A stretch of DNA of 14,773 nt from UBA2266 sp964406945 (GTDB lineage Bacteria; Planctomycetota; Phycisphaerae; Sedimentisphaerales; Anaerobacaceae): positions 1-14,773 of the forward strand of contig CAYOTO010000068.1 of the NCBI GenBank assembly GCA_964406945.1, written 5' to 3'. Positions within the stretch are counted from its first letter, which is position 1. Each line of letters starts with the position of its first letter. Positions 1-7,117 of this stretch are shown piece after piece. A program made the translations under genes and the position numbers. A model generated the notes under the pieces. It saw only the letters and a list, made by a program, of their open reading frames with translations, did not search any database and was not told the origin of the DNA.

Positions 1-179
1 GGAAGCATTAGCTCCAGCCGCATGAACCATTAACAAAAAATGCGAAAGTCTACAGGGGGTATTGTCAAGGTATTTTTGAAAAGGGCAGATGCCGACGAGT
101 CGGGCGGGTAATCTCTGGCTGTCCAAGATAAAAAGTCTACACTCAGGCCTTGCCATGCAGCGTTGGACACCTGTTGGCA
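1..179. other. Left-edge intergenic stretch, no gene seen
   Basis: This is the region downstream of the minus-strand ABC permease, up to the window edge. I find no convincing coding frame. A 10-base direct repeat (AAAGTCTACA) occurs at 45-54 and 132-141, both next to A-rich sequence. Its function is unknown and it could be chance. On the minus strand a T-run (about 135-131) follows a weak stem and could end the ABC operon transcript, but the stem is too poor to call a terminator. Confidence 0.4.
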
Positions 180-1016
180 TTAGAGGCGGAGGTCTTTTTT
201 TTGCCAGATGAGCCATCCTGCGGTGAGGGCGATTGTGATTACGGCGGCGAGGACGGCTATTTCGGTGAGGGGCCAGGCTTGTTCTGCGAAGACTTTTCGG
301 CCGTTGATGTAATGGAATATACTGTACGGCTCGAAAGGCTGCATCCATTTCCACGATGTGGAGGTGGTGGTGACGAAATGATTAACGATCAAGTATGCGA
401 CGGAGATTCCCACAGCGGTGACGCGGCGATGGAATGCGGCGGCGACCAGGAGCGAGATGGCGGCGACGGCTGAGGCGAGAAATGCACCGTTGACCGCGAC
501 CTGGAAGAAGCGATAGAGAGGGACGGGTTCGGGGAACTGATAGATGGCGGTGGCGGCGACGGTGCCGAGGAACATTACGACGACGAGGGCGAGCATGCCG
601 GTTACCGTTACGGCCGCGGCGCAGATATACGTCTGGGTTCGGGTTACGTGGCGGCTGAGGATAAGTTCCATGGTTCCGCTCTGAACTTCTCCGGCGAGCA
701 TGCCGGTGGGGGCGGCGACGGCGAAGACCATGTAAAGGGTCTGGACGAGGGGATGGTTGTAACCGATGGCGATGAGCGCGGGGAGGCTGCCGGCCATGAC
801 TGCGTCGCCGCCGAGGTTCGCGCGGACGATTGCCGGGAGCATTTCGAGGAATGCGAGGAAGTTCTTGACGTTTTCGTCATCGTGGATGATGCCGCAGACG
901 GCGATCTGCATGAAGAAGATGACGGCGGCGACGAGCAGCCACCAGGGCAGAATCCGGCGGGCCCAGAACCGCAGCAGAGTCATGGGAAAACGGGGGCAGT
1001 GATCGTCGGGGGTCAT
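180..1016 (-). CDS. ABC-2 type transporter permease
   Basis: This is the membrane subunit of a probable export ABC transporter, 278 residues in the inner membrane. I see about six hydrophobic helices, near residues 20-40, 90-108, 133-156, 172-194, 199-215 and 252-271. Between helices 2 and 3 lies the segment GEVQSGTMELILSRHVTR (about 109-126), which matches the conserved cytoplasmic coupling loop of ABC-2 permeases. The start at 1016 was chosen because its ATG overlaps the TGA of the upstream ATPase as ATGA, a typical translational-coupling arrangement. The longer frame, up to 1118, would lie inside the ATPase gene and begins with a non-membrane, arginine-rich stretch. The substrate cannot be read from the sequence; relatives export drugs, peptides, polysaccharides or sodium. 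Confidence 0.87.
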   Translation of the reverse strand: MTPDDHCPRFPMTLLRFWARRILPWWLLVAAVIFFMQIAVCGIIHDDENVKNFLAFLEMLPAIVRANLGGDAVMAGSLPALIAIGYNHPLVQTLYMVFAVAAPTGMLAGEVQSGTMELILSRHVTRTQTYICAAAVTVTGMLALVVVMFLGTVAATAIYQFPEPVPLYRFFQVAVNGAFLASAVAAISLLVAAAFHRRVTAVGISVAYLIVNHFVTTTSTSWKWMQPFEPYSIFHYINGRKVFAEQAWPLTEIAVLAAVITIALTAGWLIWQKKDLRL

Positions 1017-1948
1017 CGGGAAGGCTCCTCGGTTTGTCTGCCGTAGTAGTGCATGAAGGCCTGCTCGAGGGCGGCGTGGCGGGTGGCGATGCGTTCGACC
1101 GGTAATTGAGACAGGCATGTCAGAAGATCACTGACCGGCCCGGTGTAGCTGATGGAGAGCATTTCGGCATCGTGTTCGAGGATCTTTACGCCGGTGAGCT
1201 TTTCGATCGGGGCGAGGTGGGCGCGGGCATCGGAAGTAAACCAGACGCGAAGCAGTTTTGCTCCTCTCTGTTCGATTTCGGAGACGGAGGCGAGTTCGAC
1301 GAGTCTGCCTGCACGGAGGATTGCGGCGCGGCGGCAAACGGCGGAGACTTCGCTGAGGTCGTGTGAGGAGAGCAGGACCGCGGCACCGTTTCCGGCGGCC
1401 TGGCGGATGAGGTCGAGGACTGTCTGTCGGACGAGGGGGTCGAGGCCGATGGTTGGTTCGTCAAGGATCAGGACGGCGGGGTCGTTCTGGAAGGCTCCGA
1501 CGACGCCTACCTTCTGGCGGTTGCCTTTGGACAGATCGTCGATGCGGCGGGAGAGATCGAGCTCGAGCCTGTCGGCCAGTCGCCGTCGCCGCTGGGGGCA
1601 GTCGGGGCGGCCGGAGAGGCGTGAGAGTATTTCGAGGGCGCGGCCGGCGGACAGGCGGGTCCAGAAGCGGACGTCGCCGGGCAGATAGCCGATCCGGTCG
1701 TGGCAGGTGGCCCCGCCGGGGCGGACGGTCCGGCCGAGGATGGAGCATCGACCGGAAGTGGGTTTGAGCAGGCCCATGATGCAGCGGATTGTGGTGGTTT
1801 TGCCGGAGCCGTTCGGGCCGAGGTATCCGAATACTTCGCCGGGTTCGACGGAGAAACTGACGTCTTCGGCTCCGACTACCGGGCCGTAGCGCTTGGTCAG
1901 GTTTTCAACTTGTACAGCCTGTGACTGAGGCGGCATTTGTGATTCCAT
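1013..1948 (-). CDS. ABC transporter ATP-binding protein
   Basis: This is the ATPase subunit (311 residues) that powers the permease encoded just downstream. Visible motifs are Walker A GPNGSGKTT (residues 44-52), signature LSKGNRQKV (139-147, a variant of LSGGQ), Walker B AVLILDEP (158-165), D-loop IGLD (167-170) and switch histidine H196 in SSHD. Where a Q-loop glutamine is usual, the sequence reads YLPGDVRFW (88-96), a form found in one branch of ABC-2 exporter ATPases. Residues 225-311 form the usual C-terminal accessory region. Either Met1 (1948) or Met5 (1936) could be the start: no clear Shine-Dalgarno stands before 1948, and only a weak GGAA stands before 1936. The gene opens the two-gene operon and reads away from the plus-strand gene at 2110. 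Confidence 0.92.
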   Translation of the reverse strand: MESQMPPQSQAVQVENLTKRYGPVVGAEDVSFSVEPGEVFGYLGPNGSGKTTTIRCIMGLLKPTSGRCSILGRTVRPGGATCHDRIGYLPGDVRFWTRLSAGRALEILSRLSGRPDCPQRRRRLADRLELDLSRRIDDLSKGNRQKVGVVGAFQNDPAVLILDEPTIGLDPLVRQTVLDLIRQAAGNGAAVLLSSHDLSEVSAVCRRAAILRAGRLVELASVSEIEQRGAKLLRVWFTSDARAHLAPIEKLTGVKILEHDAEMLSISYTGPVSDLLTCLSQLPVERIATRHAALEQAFMHYYGRQTEEPSR

Positions 1949-2109
1949 CTGGCTTTGTTGTTAAGTTCGATGACCGTAGGTACAAGATATCAAGGGTGAA
2001 CGCAAGGGTTGGTTTTTGAAAGAGTTCGGGACTTTGGGGCTGTGTATCGGTAGAATGTGGGCAGGTGCGTGGTCAGGACAGAGATCGCGATGTTTCAGGG
2101 GAATGTGCT

Positions 2110-2391
2110 GTGATAAAGTTTGCCAATGAACGGTTGAAGGATGTTTCGGTTGTTTCGCTGGTTGCGGTGAACCTGCTGCCGGTGGTGGGAGTGCTGTTCT
2201 GGGGCTGGGACGCGGGGGCGATTGTGCTTCTGTACTGGTCTGAGAATCTGGTGGTGGGGATTTACAATGTTTTGAAGATGGCCTGTGTGAAGGTGGAGCC
2301 GGCGGCGGCGAATGTGGGCAAGCTTTTCATGATACCGTTCTTCATGGTTCATTACGGGGGGTTCACGGCGGTGCACGGTTTGTTCGTCTAA
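2110..2391 (+). CDS. DUF6498-like membrane protein, probably C-terminally truncated
   Basis: A 93-residue membrane protein. The stretch with NLLPVVGVLFWGW, LLYWSEN and GIYNVLKM, followed by a helix with FFMVHYGGF, resembles from memory the N-terminal part of DUF6498 proteins, whose function is unknown. The GTG at 2110 was chosen over the GTG at 2065 because AGGGGA (2097-2102) lies seven bases before it and the extra N-terminal residues are hydrophilic and unlike the family. Family members are usually about twice this long. Here the reading stops with TAA just after the second conserved block, and I found no continuation in the other frames. It may therefore be a broken or shortened gene. It stands alone, with a probable new promoter behind it. 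Confidence 0.6.
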   Translation: MIKFANERLKDVSVVSLVAVNLLPVVGVLFWGWDAGAIVLLYWSENLVVGIYNVLKMACVKVEPAAANVGKLFMIPFFMVHYGGFTAVHGLFV

Positions 2392-2446
2392 ATAACCGCA
2401 ACAGATCGGGCTGCTGCGGCGGCGGCGGAGGCTTTTTTTCATTTTG

Positions 2447-2475
2447 TGGACGGTGTCGGGGCCAGGCGGTATAAT
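2447..2475 (+). promoter_or_regulatory. Candidate sigma-70 promoter for the 2545-3938 operon
   Basis: A perfect TATAAT (2470-2475) lies 17 bases after TGGACG (2447-2452), which matches the TTGACA consensus at four of six positions. Transcription would start near 2482, giving a leader of about 63 bases. A T7 run at 2433-2439 just upstream may belong to the end of the preceding transcript, but I see no good stem next to it. Assigned by inspection only. Confidence 0.45.
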
Positions 2476-2544
2476 TATCGGGGTCGGCGGTTGATTTCAG
2501 GATCGGCCGGCGGGTATCAGGATTAGGGGTGCGAAAGGTTTTTC

Positions 2545-3204
2545 ATGGCGACTGAAGACTTTAGCGTGGCAGAGTATGACGGTCAGGTCGGGAACGACAG
2601 GAATTGGACGCGGTTTGTGCGGTGGTGGCCGTTGGGGATGGGACCGATTGCGATGGTTTTCGTGTATGGAGTTTATTACGCGGGGCACGGATGGCTTGCA
2701 TCGCGGTCGACGCATGAAGTGATTGCTCCGGGGCTGCTTCTGGTGCCGTTGTCTGTGTTCGCGGTGCAGGCACTTGTGTATCGGAGTGAGTTTCATCTGT
2801 TTATGGGTTGCTTGTGCGCGGCTTTGTTCTGCAGAGAGCTGCACTTTGCAGGTACAAGTGCCGGAATCTACATTGCATTGGTTGTGTTGGGGGTGTGGTG
2901 GGCCGCTCGGGGGAAGTTCATGGAGGCTGCGATTGCATCGACGGGTTTGCGGGTTTGGCTGATAGGTACCGGAGCGTGCTACTTACTTTCTCAAGTCATC
3001 GCGCGGCGGGTGTTTCGGTACTTGTGGCTGCCGCGGGAGGATGAGTTGCACGTATATCTTGAGGAGACGGTCGAGACGATGGCTCACCTGATGCTGCTTT
3101 CGGGGTGTTTTCTTCTATGGCGGACGGGCCAACGGGCGGTTACACGAAAGCGGCGCGTTGTCGGGGCAGGCGGTGCAGAGGCGAACGGCCGGAGGAGCAT
3201 TTGA
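2545..3204 (+). CDS. Integral membrane protein of unknown function
   Basis: A 219-residue inner-membrane protein with about six hydrophobic helices, near residues 27-47, 59-78, 83-97, 107-121, 134-153 and 176-192. It starts with a soluble acidic N-terminus and ends in a basic tail. Polar residues that may matter lie at helix edges: R97-E98 in CRELHF, and the acidic run YLEETVETMAHLML (161-174) leading into the last helix. The ATG at 2545 has GAAAGG (2533-2538) six bases before it. The stop TGA (3202-3204) overlaps the ATG of the acyl-ACP thioesterase by one base (TGATG), so the two are almost surely translated together. I do not recognise the family. The pairing suggests a role in the membrane or in lipid handling, which is inference. 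Confidence 0.75.
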   Translation: MATEDFSVAEYDGQVGNDRNWTRFVRWWPLGMGPIAMVFVYGVYYAGHGWLASRSTHEVIAPGLLLVPLSVFAVQALVYRSEFHLFMGCLCAALFCRELHFAGTSAGIYIALVVLGVWWAARGKFMEAAIASTGLRVWLIGTGACYLLSQVIARRVFRYLWLPREDELHVYLEETVETMAHLMLLSGCFLLWRTGQRAVTRKRRVVGAGGAEANGRRSI

Positions 3205-3938
3205 TGGAGACGCATGAGTACGGATTTGTGGTTCGCAGTTTCGAGTGCGGGGCCGAGGGTGGTTTGCAGCTTTGCTCGTTGATGGGGCATTTGCAGGAGG
3301 CTGCGGCGCGGCATGCGGAGCAACTGGGGTTCGGGCGGTCGATGCTGGTTGAGAACTCGGGGTACTGGGTGCTGTCGAATTTTTTGATCGAGGTTCAGCG
3401 GGCGTGCGGCTGGGGTGACGAGTTGCTGGTCAGGACGTGGCCGAGCGGAGGGAGGCGGGTGGTTGCGACGCGTGAGTTTGCGGGGCTGGACGGGGACGGA
3501 CGGAAGTTGTTTCGTGCGACAAGCGAGTGGATGGTGCTTGGTGTCAAGAGCGGGCGGCCGAAGAACCTGTGGAAACTCGGGCTGCGCGAGCTTGGTGAGG
3601 CGGAGAGGGTTTTTGCGGATAAGATTGAAAGGCTCGCTGTCGATGAGGATTTCGAGGCGGTGTGGTCGATTCGCGTGGGACATAGCTCAATCGATGTGAA
3701 CGGGCATGTGAATAACGCGGAATACGTGCGATGGGGACTTGATGCGCTGCGGGCCGCGGGATTTTGCGAACAAGTGCGGCGAATGCAGATAACCTATCTT
3801 GCGGAGATTCGCAAAGGCGATGATCTCGAGGTCGGTGTTCGCGAGAACGACAGTGGTATTCGACGGGTGGCCGGCAGGAAGACCGAGAATGGCGATGTTG
3901 CGTTTGTGATGGACGTATTTGCAGAGAAAGACAATTGA
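3204..3938 (+). CDS. Acyl-ACP thioesterase (FatA/FatB-like, double hotdog)
   Basis: This enzyme would hydrolyse fatty acyl-ACP to free fatty acid and ACP in the cytoplasm, ending chain elongation. It has 244 residues and two hotdog domains. The N-terminal one contains LCSLMGHLQEAAARHAEQLGF (residues 23-43, shown as 21 letters only in outline), with the typical LQEAAxxHAxxLG pattern. The C-terminal one has the family signature IDVNGHVNNAEY (163-174). D164, N166 and H168 match the catalytic positions of plant FatB. E201 lies at about the spacing of the FatB catalytic glutamate. The start at 3204 overlaps the upstream stop and has GGAGGAG (3191-3197) in front; the frame extends back to 3105 inside the upstream gene but is not thioesterase-like there. 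The linked membrane protein may use or export the product. Chain-length preference cannot be read. Confidence 0.88.
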   Translation: METHEYGFVVRSFECGAEGGLQLCSLMGHLQEAAARHAEQLGFGRSMLVENSGYWVLSNFLIEVQRACGWGDELLVRTWPSGGRRVVATREFAGLDGDGRKLFRATSEWMVLGVKSGRPKNLWKLGLRELGEAERVFADKIERLAVDEDFEAVWSIRVGHSSIDVNGHVNNAEYVRWGLDALRAAGFCEQVRRMQITYLAEIRKGDDLEVGVRENDSGIRRVAGRKTENGDVAFVMDVFAEKDN

Positions 3939-3997
3939 TGGACTGAGAGACCACGTTGGCGGGACTTGACGGGGCTATATATTCGAGGTCGGTAATT

Positions 3998-4264
3998 ATG
4001 CTCTTTTGTCTGACTTTATTCCTGCTGGCGGGACAGGCCGGAGGCGAGTACGGGACCTTTTCGGAGGAGGGGGTTCGGGTAGATGTTAGAATTAGATCGG
4101 GCAATTATCTATATACGGTAACCAATAACACCGAGCATGAATTGACGGGATTTTCGGTTCAGCAGCATGCTGCTCATCTGTTTTCGGCGCCGGAAGGTTG
4201 GGAATACGAAGTTGAGGGCGGTGTCGCTCATGGCGATTCTCTGTGGTCAGGGTACATAATATGA
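3998..4264 (+). CDS. Small exported protein, possibly truncated
   Basis: An 88-residue protein that begins with a short hydrophobic signal peptide, MLFCLTLFLLAGQAGG, with cleavage likely after AGQA or the following glycines. The rest looks like part of a beta-sandwich: YTVTNNTEHELTGFSV is typical of an exported Ig-like or fibronectin-like fold. The ATG at 3998 has GAGGT (3985-3989) eight bases before it; the TTG at 3956 has nothing comparable and would add residues in front of the signal peptide. Its last 18 bases overlap the 3' end of the convergent phosphoglycerol-transferase-like gene. The fold appears to stop early, so the gene may have lost its 3' part. The family is not recognised. Confidence 0.55.
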   Translation: MLFCLTLFLLAGQAGGEYGTFSEEGVRVDVRIRSGNYLYTVTNNTEHELTGFSVQQHAAHLFSAPEGWEYEVEGGVAHGDSLWSGYII

Positions 4265-6244
4265 CCAGGTGCGGCGGCCCTGGCTGAAGGTTTCCCAGTG
4301 CCCGTAAAGCAGTGCTTCTCTGAATCTCCTGGAGTCTATCGAGATTCGAGATTTGTCGCGCCAGGTAAGTATTTCGTTTATGACGGCGTTAGCACGGGCG
4401 TCAGTGAGTCGCCGCGGGCACTGTTCATTCGGGTCCGCAACCAGATCGTATTCAAAAACAGCTTCGATATCGGGCCAATAAATGAATTTTCGGTTGGTTT
4501 CTATGTACCCCAACGGACTATTCTCGTACCATGCTGAGAAGTAGAAGCGTCTGTGCGGGCGGTTGTTGGAGAGAGCGTCGAGGCCCTCGAAGGGAGCGCC
4601 GGCCAGTTCAAAGCCCATCAGTGAGAGGATTGTGGGAGTGAGGTCCAGGTGGGAGCACGGAGACGAGATGCGACGGCCGGCGGTAATGCGGCCCGGCCAA
4701 TTGATTATCCATGGAACGCGAATAGTCTCTTCATAGGGACACCAGCGGCCTGTGCCCGCGACCTGTCTGAAGCTGGTGCCATGATCGCCAATTATGCATA
4801 AGATTGTATTTTCGTCGAGACCTTCGTTTTGCAGTCTCTCGCAAAGAACGCGAAGGAAGTAGTCCGTGTACTCCACAGTCTGGCGATAGCGGTCGATCGG
4901 GCGGTCCGCGGGCTTTGCGTACCACGAGGGGACTTCATACGGGTCGTGGCAGACGGAAGTCAGTATTGTGAGAAAGAAAGGTCCGCCGTCGTCGAGGGCC
5001 CACTTGACGGCGGGATCGATAAGTTCGACATCGTCGCCGGCGAAATAGCCCAGATTGGCTGAGGGATCTTCGAGGTTTTCTCGAAACCATGCGTAATCGA
5101 ACCCCAGGTTCTTACAGAGGCCCGGAGCGCACTCGAATGTGCCTTTGGCCATCTTGAAGAAGGCGCTCCTGTATCCATGACGGGCGAGTATCAGGGGCAA
5201 AGACAGTGGTGGATGGTCGGCTATCACGGCTTCGACATAGCCCTGCTCTATAGTGGGAGTCGTCGAGGTCAGCATGGTCCACATGGCTTTGCTGGTGTGC
5301 GAGACAACTGCTCTTGTAGTTGTAAACGAGACGGAGCGGGTTGCAAGTTCGGCAAGGTATGGAGTGGGGTCGGCATCGTGCCTGGTCAGAGACGTTTGCG
5401 AGTACGGGATACTCTCGAGCAGGATGAGTACAATGTTGGGTGTTTCGCCGGGCGGTTTTTGGAAGAGGGGTGTTTTTGAGTCATGCAGCAGAGGCACCAA
5501 GTGGTCGGCAGCGGCTGTCGAGTTGTCGCATAAAGTGGGCAAAAGTGATCGAAGTGCATGGAAATGACTGCTGTAGGCAAGAACCTGCACGGTCAAATCA
5601 GTGTTTTCTGCAGTTAAAACCGGTGCCGAAAGTGAGAGAATTGCGATTATGCAGAATACGGTCAGGAGTTGCCTGGCGTGATGAGAACGTACTGATAGAA
5701 TCGGTGCCGGGCGATAGAGTTTCCAGAGGGGCAGAGCGACCGCGAGAACGGCCGTAAGGGCCAGGGCAACCGTATAACCGAGATGATCGCGAAAATGAGC
5801 GGCGGCGATGGGCCAGATTTGGCGGGGGTTTCGCAGTAAGGTGGTGAGTATCGCCGGCTGTAGCTGGACGCCGACTTTGCGCAGCCAGGCTGCGTTCAGA
5901 AGCGACCATGCAACGGCGGGAAAGACCAGAATTATCGCTGTCCTTGCGACCAGTTTTGAAGGCCTCAGGACGTACAAGAGGCGGATTACCACCAGTAGTC
6001 CAAGGAAGAACAGAACGTCCGGTAAAACGACATTTGCAATGGGAGTGAAAGGTGGGATGGCATGTTGACGATCAAGGACGAATACTTTCGCCAGAATCGA
6101 AAATGCGAGTGCCGCGAATGCGAGGCATGTTTCGATGCGGGGAAGTCGCCGGGAGGCGAAAGAGGGTGGGTGATATTGCTGGGTCGGTGGACTGTTTTCA
6201 GTTCGCTGCGATTTGTCGCCCGCTAATTTTTCGCTGACGGCCAC
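4247..6244 (-). CDS. LtaS/phosphoglycerol transferase-like membrane enzyme (alkaline phosphatase superfamily)
   Basis: A 665-residue protein with five predicted N-terminal membrane helices (about 39-57, 72-93, 102-118, 157-174, 193-210) followed by a large periplasmic catalytic domain. The domain opens with NIVLILLES (270-278, metal-binding E277). It carries HTSKA (316-320), whose T317 fits the threonine nucleophile of LtaS-type enzymes. It also has SVCHDPYE (430-437, H433) and GDHG (486-489). No C/S-x-P-x-R formylglycine motif is present, so a true sulfatase is less likely. The probable reaction is transfer of a phosphoglycerol or phosphoethanolamine head group to a surface glycan or lipid. 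The start is a GTG at 6244 with a strong GGAGGT about seven bases upstream. The gene stands alone and converges on the small exported protein. Confidence 0.85.
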   Translation of the reverse strand: MAVSEKLAGDKSQRTENSPPTQQYHPPSFASRRLPRIETCLAFAALAFSILAKVFVLDRQHAIPPFTPIANVVLPDVLFFLGLLVVIRLLYVLRPSKLVARTAIILVFPAVAWSLLNAAWLRKVGVQLQPAILTTLLRNPRQIWPIAAAHFRDHLGYTVALALTAVLAVALPLWKLYRPAPILSVRSHHARQLLTVFCIIAILSLSAPVLTAENTDLTVQVLAYSSHFHALRSLLPTLCDNSTAAADHLVPLLHDSKTPLFQKPPGETPNIVLILLESIPYSQTSLTRHDADPTPYLAELATRSVSFTTTRAVVSHTSKAMWTMLTSTTPTIEQGYVEAVIADHPPLSLPLILARHGYRSAFFKMAKGTFECAPGLCKNLGFDYAWFRENLEDPSANLGYFAGDDVELIDPAVKWALDDGGPFFLTILTSVCHDPYEVPSWYAKPADRPIDRYRQTVEYTDYFLRVLCERLQNEGLDENTILCIIGDHGTSFRQVAGTGRWCPYEETIRVPWIINWPGRITAGRRISSPCSHLDLTPTILSLMGFELAGAPFEGLDALSNNRPHRRFYFSAWYENSPLGYIETNRKFIYWPDIEAVFEYDLVADPNEQCPRRLTDARANAVINEILTWRDKSRISIDSRRFREALLYGHWETFSQGRRTWSYYVP

Positions 6245-6332
6245 TGTGGCACCTCCGTCTCTGGACCCTTATTGGCTACAGTATCGTACAAGAAAACGGT
6301 GTAGTCCAGAAAAAAAGGTGAATATTTGGCAA

Positions 6333-6349
6333 TGAGGCATTCCGTTTGT
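6333..6349 (+). repeat. Left arm of a 17-base perfect inverted repeat
   Basis: TGAGGCATTCCGTTTGT here is the exact reverse complement of 6905-6921. Outward of both arms there is weaker similarity, TCTGGAC against TCCGGAC, suggesting an older and longer repeat. No target-site duplication is visible at the edges. Confidence 0.8.
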
Positions 6350-6521
6350 GAGGGGTTTTGGTTGTTTCTCGTGTTCTTTGGCTTCAATTTGGGTTTCGTG
6401 GGTATCTGTGGGTGTGGGGAGGTGGTCAGGTGGCTGGATTGGGCCTTGTTCATGGCCCCTGTCGGATGTTTTTAAGGGTCAACAGTTCTTTGGGCGCAGA
6501 GCATCTCCGCAAGCAAGAGGT

Positions 6522-6704
6522 TCAGGCTGGATTCCATATCGCCCGGACGGGATAATCGTCCCTGCCTCTGCCTCGCCGGGCTTCGAGCGTTGTCATCAAT
6601 TGCTCGTCCGGCAGGTATTTCAGCAGCAAGAAAAATCTCTCCAAATCACCGATATCTTCGATTTCTTTCCATGAAAACAGCGATCTTTGCGATATAATAG
6701 CCAC
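6522..6704 (-). pseudogene. Transposase N-terminal remnant (IS1182/ISNCY-like DDE type)
   Basis: About 60 residues remain of a transposase. The pattern SQRSLFSWKEIEDIGDLER, then LKYLPDEQL and GRGRDDYPVRAIWN, matches, from memory, the N-terminus of IS1182-type or related DDE transposases, which usually run to more than 400 residues. The frame meets a stop right after IWNPA, and I could not find the catalytic domain in any frame nearby. The likely start is GTG at 6704, with AGGA inside the hairpin leader as ribosome-binding site; a TTG two codons earlier is the alternative. It is a dead fragment of an insertion sequence. Confidence 0.65.
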
Positions 6705-6767
6705 GGGCAAATCCTTTCTGTAACTTGTTTAGTGGCAATATATTACAGAATACTACGGGATTTGCCC
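6705..6767 (-). repeat. Nested inverted repeat in the transposase leader
   Basis: GGGCAAATCC (6705-6714) pairs with GGATTTGCCC (6758-6767). Inside it, TTCTGTAA (6716-6723) pairs with TTACAGAA (6743-6750). Together they make one long imperfect hairpin directly before the transposase start, burying its AGGA ribosome-binding site. Insertion sequences often use such structures to limit translation from read-through transcripts. On the plus strand the stem is followed by CTCTTTTTTT, so it could also act as a terminator in that direction. Confidence 0.6.
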
Positions 6768-6904
6768 TCTTTTTTTGAGTCCTAAATGGGGTCAATTTTG
6801 CCCAAACACGCATGCCCCAGCCAGATATCGACGCCAACCAAGGACAAAATGGGGGAATTATTTCTTCGCACAACCACAACTACCACAAAACAAACAGCTT
6901 GCGA

Positions 6905-6921
6905 ACAAACGGAATGCCTCA
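6905..6921 (-). repeat. Right arm of the 17-base perfect inverted repeat
   Basis: Exact reverse complement of 6333-6349. With the left arm it encloses the transposase remnant and spans 589 bases overall. Confidence 0.8.
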
Positions 6922-7088
6922 CATTTTCTTCCGGACAAAACTGTGGCCTCATTCCAAGCTTTTTGGACAATTTGACGTGTCGGCTTCCGTGCCTTAAATA
7001 TTCGCGACTGCAAAGTTATTGGGCGGCCTCTAACCGATTTTTACAATCTTTCTGGCCGAGGCGTCGTTGAAAACAGCCTAATTTATCC

Positions 7089-7117
7089 TTGTGGCCTGTT
7101 TACCATGCTGGTAAATT
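7089..7117 (+). promoter_or_regulatory. Candidate promoter with a palindromic operator for the corrinoid gene
   Basis: TTGTGG (7089-7094) and TAAATT (7112-7117) are separated by 17 bases, a plausible sigma-70 promoter. The spacer holds a near-perfect palindrome, TTTACCA-TGC-TGGTAAA (7099-7115), in the classic place for a repressor site. Transcription would start near 7124, giving a leader of about 58 bases. The palindrome is seen; the regulatory role is inferred. Confidence 0.45.

Noticed and set aside
1453..1767. Arginine/glycine-rich open frames on both strands over the ABC ATPase
   Set aside because: These are shadows in a GC-rich gene. The minus-strand frame of the ABC ATPase carries all Walker motifs, and the others show only low-complexity repeats.
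4247..6244. Calling the large minus-strand enzyme a sulfatase
   Set aside because: The alkaline phosphatase superfamily fold is clear, but the sulfatase C/S-x-P-x-R formylglycine motif is absent. A threonine in HTSKA fits the phosphoglycerol-transferase branch better.
6348..6674. Plus-strand frame rich in Trp, Gly and Val near the left inverted-repeat arm
   Set aside because: Its composition reflects the G/T-rich repeat, and the frame runs antisense across the transposase remnant.
6716..6767. dif-like recombination site at the composition switch
   Set aside because: The AT-rich palindromic core is only vaguely similar to dif and lacks the proper 6-base spacer between XerC/XerD arms. The repeats are better explained by the transposase leader hairpin.
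6775..7070. Threonine-rich plus-strand frames over the C/A-rich stretch
   Set aside because: The Thr/Gln runs come from simple ACA/CCA-rich DNA. There is no ribosome-binding site or recognisable fold.
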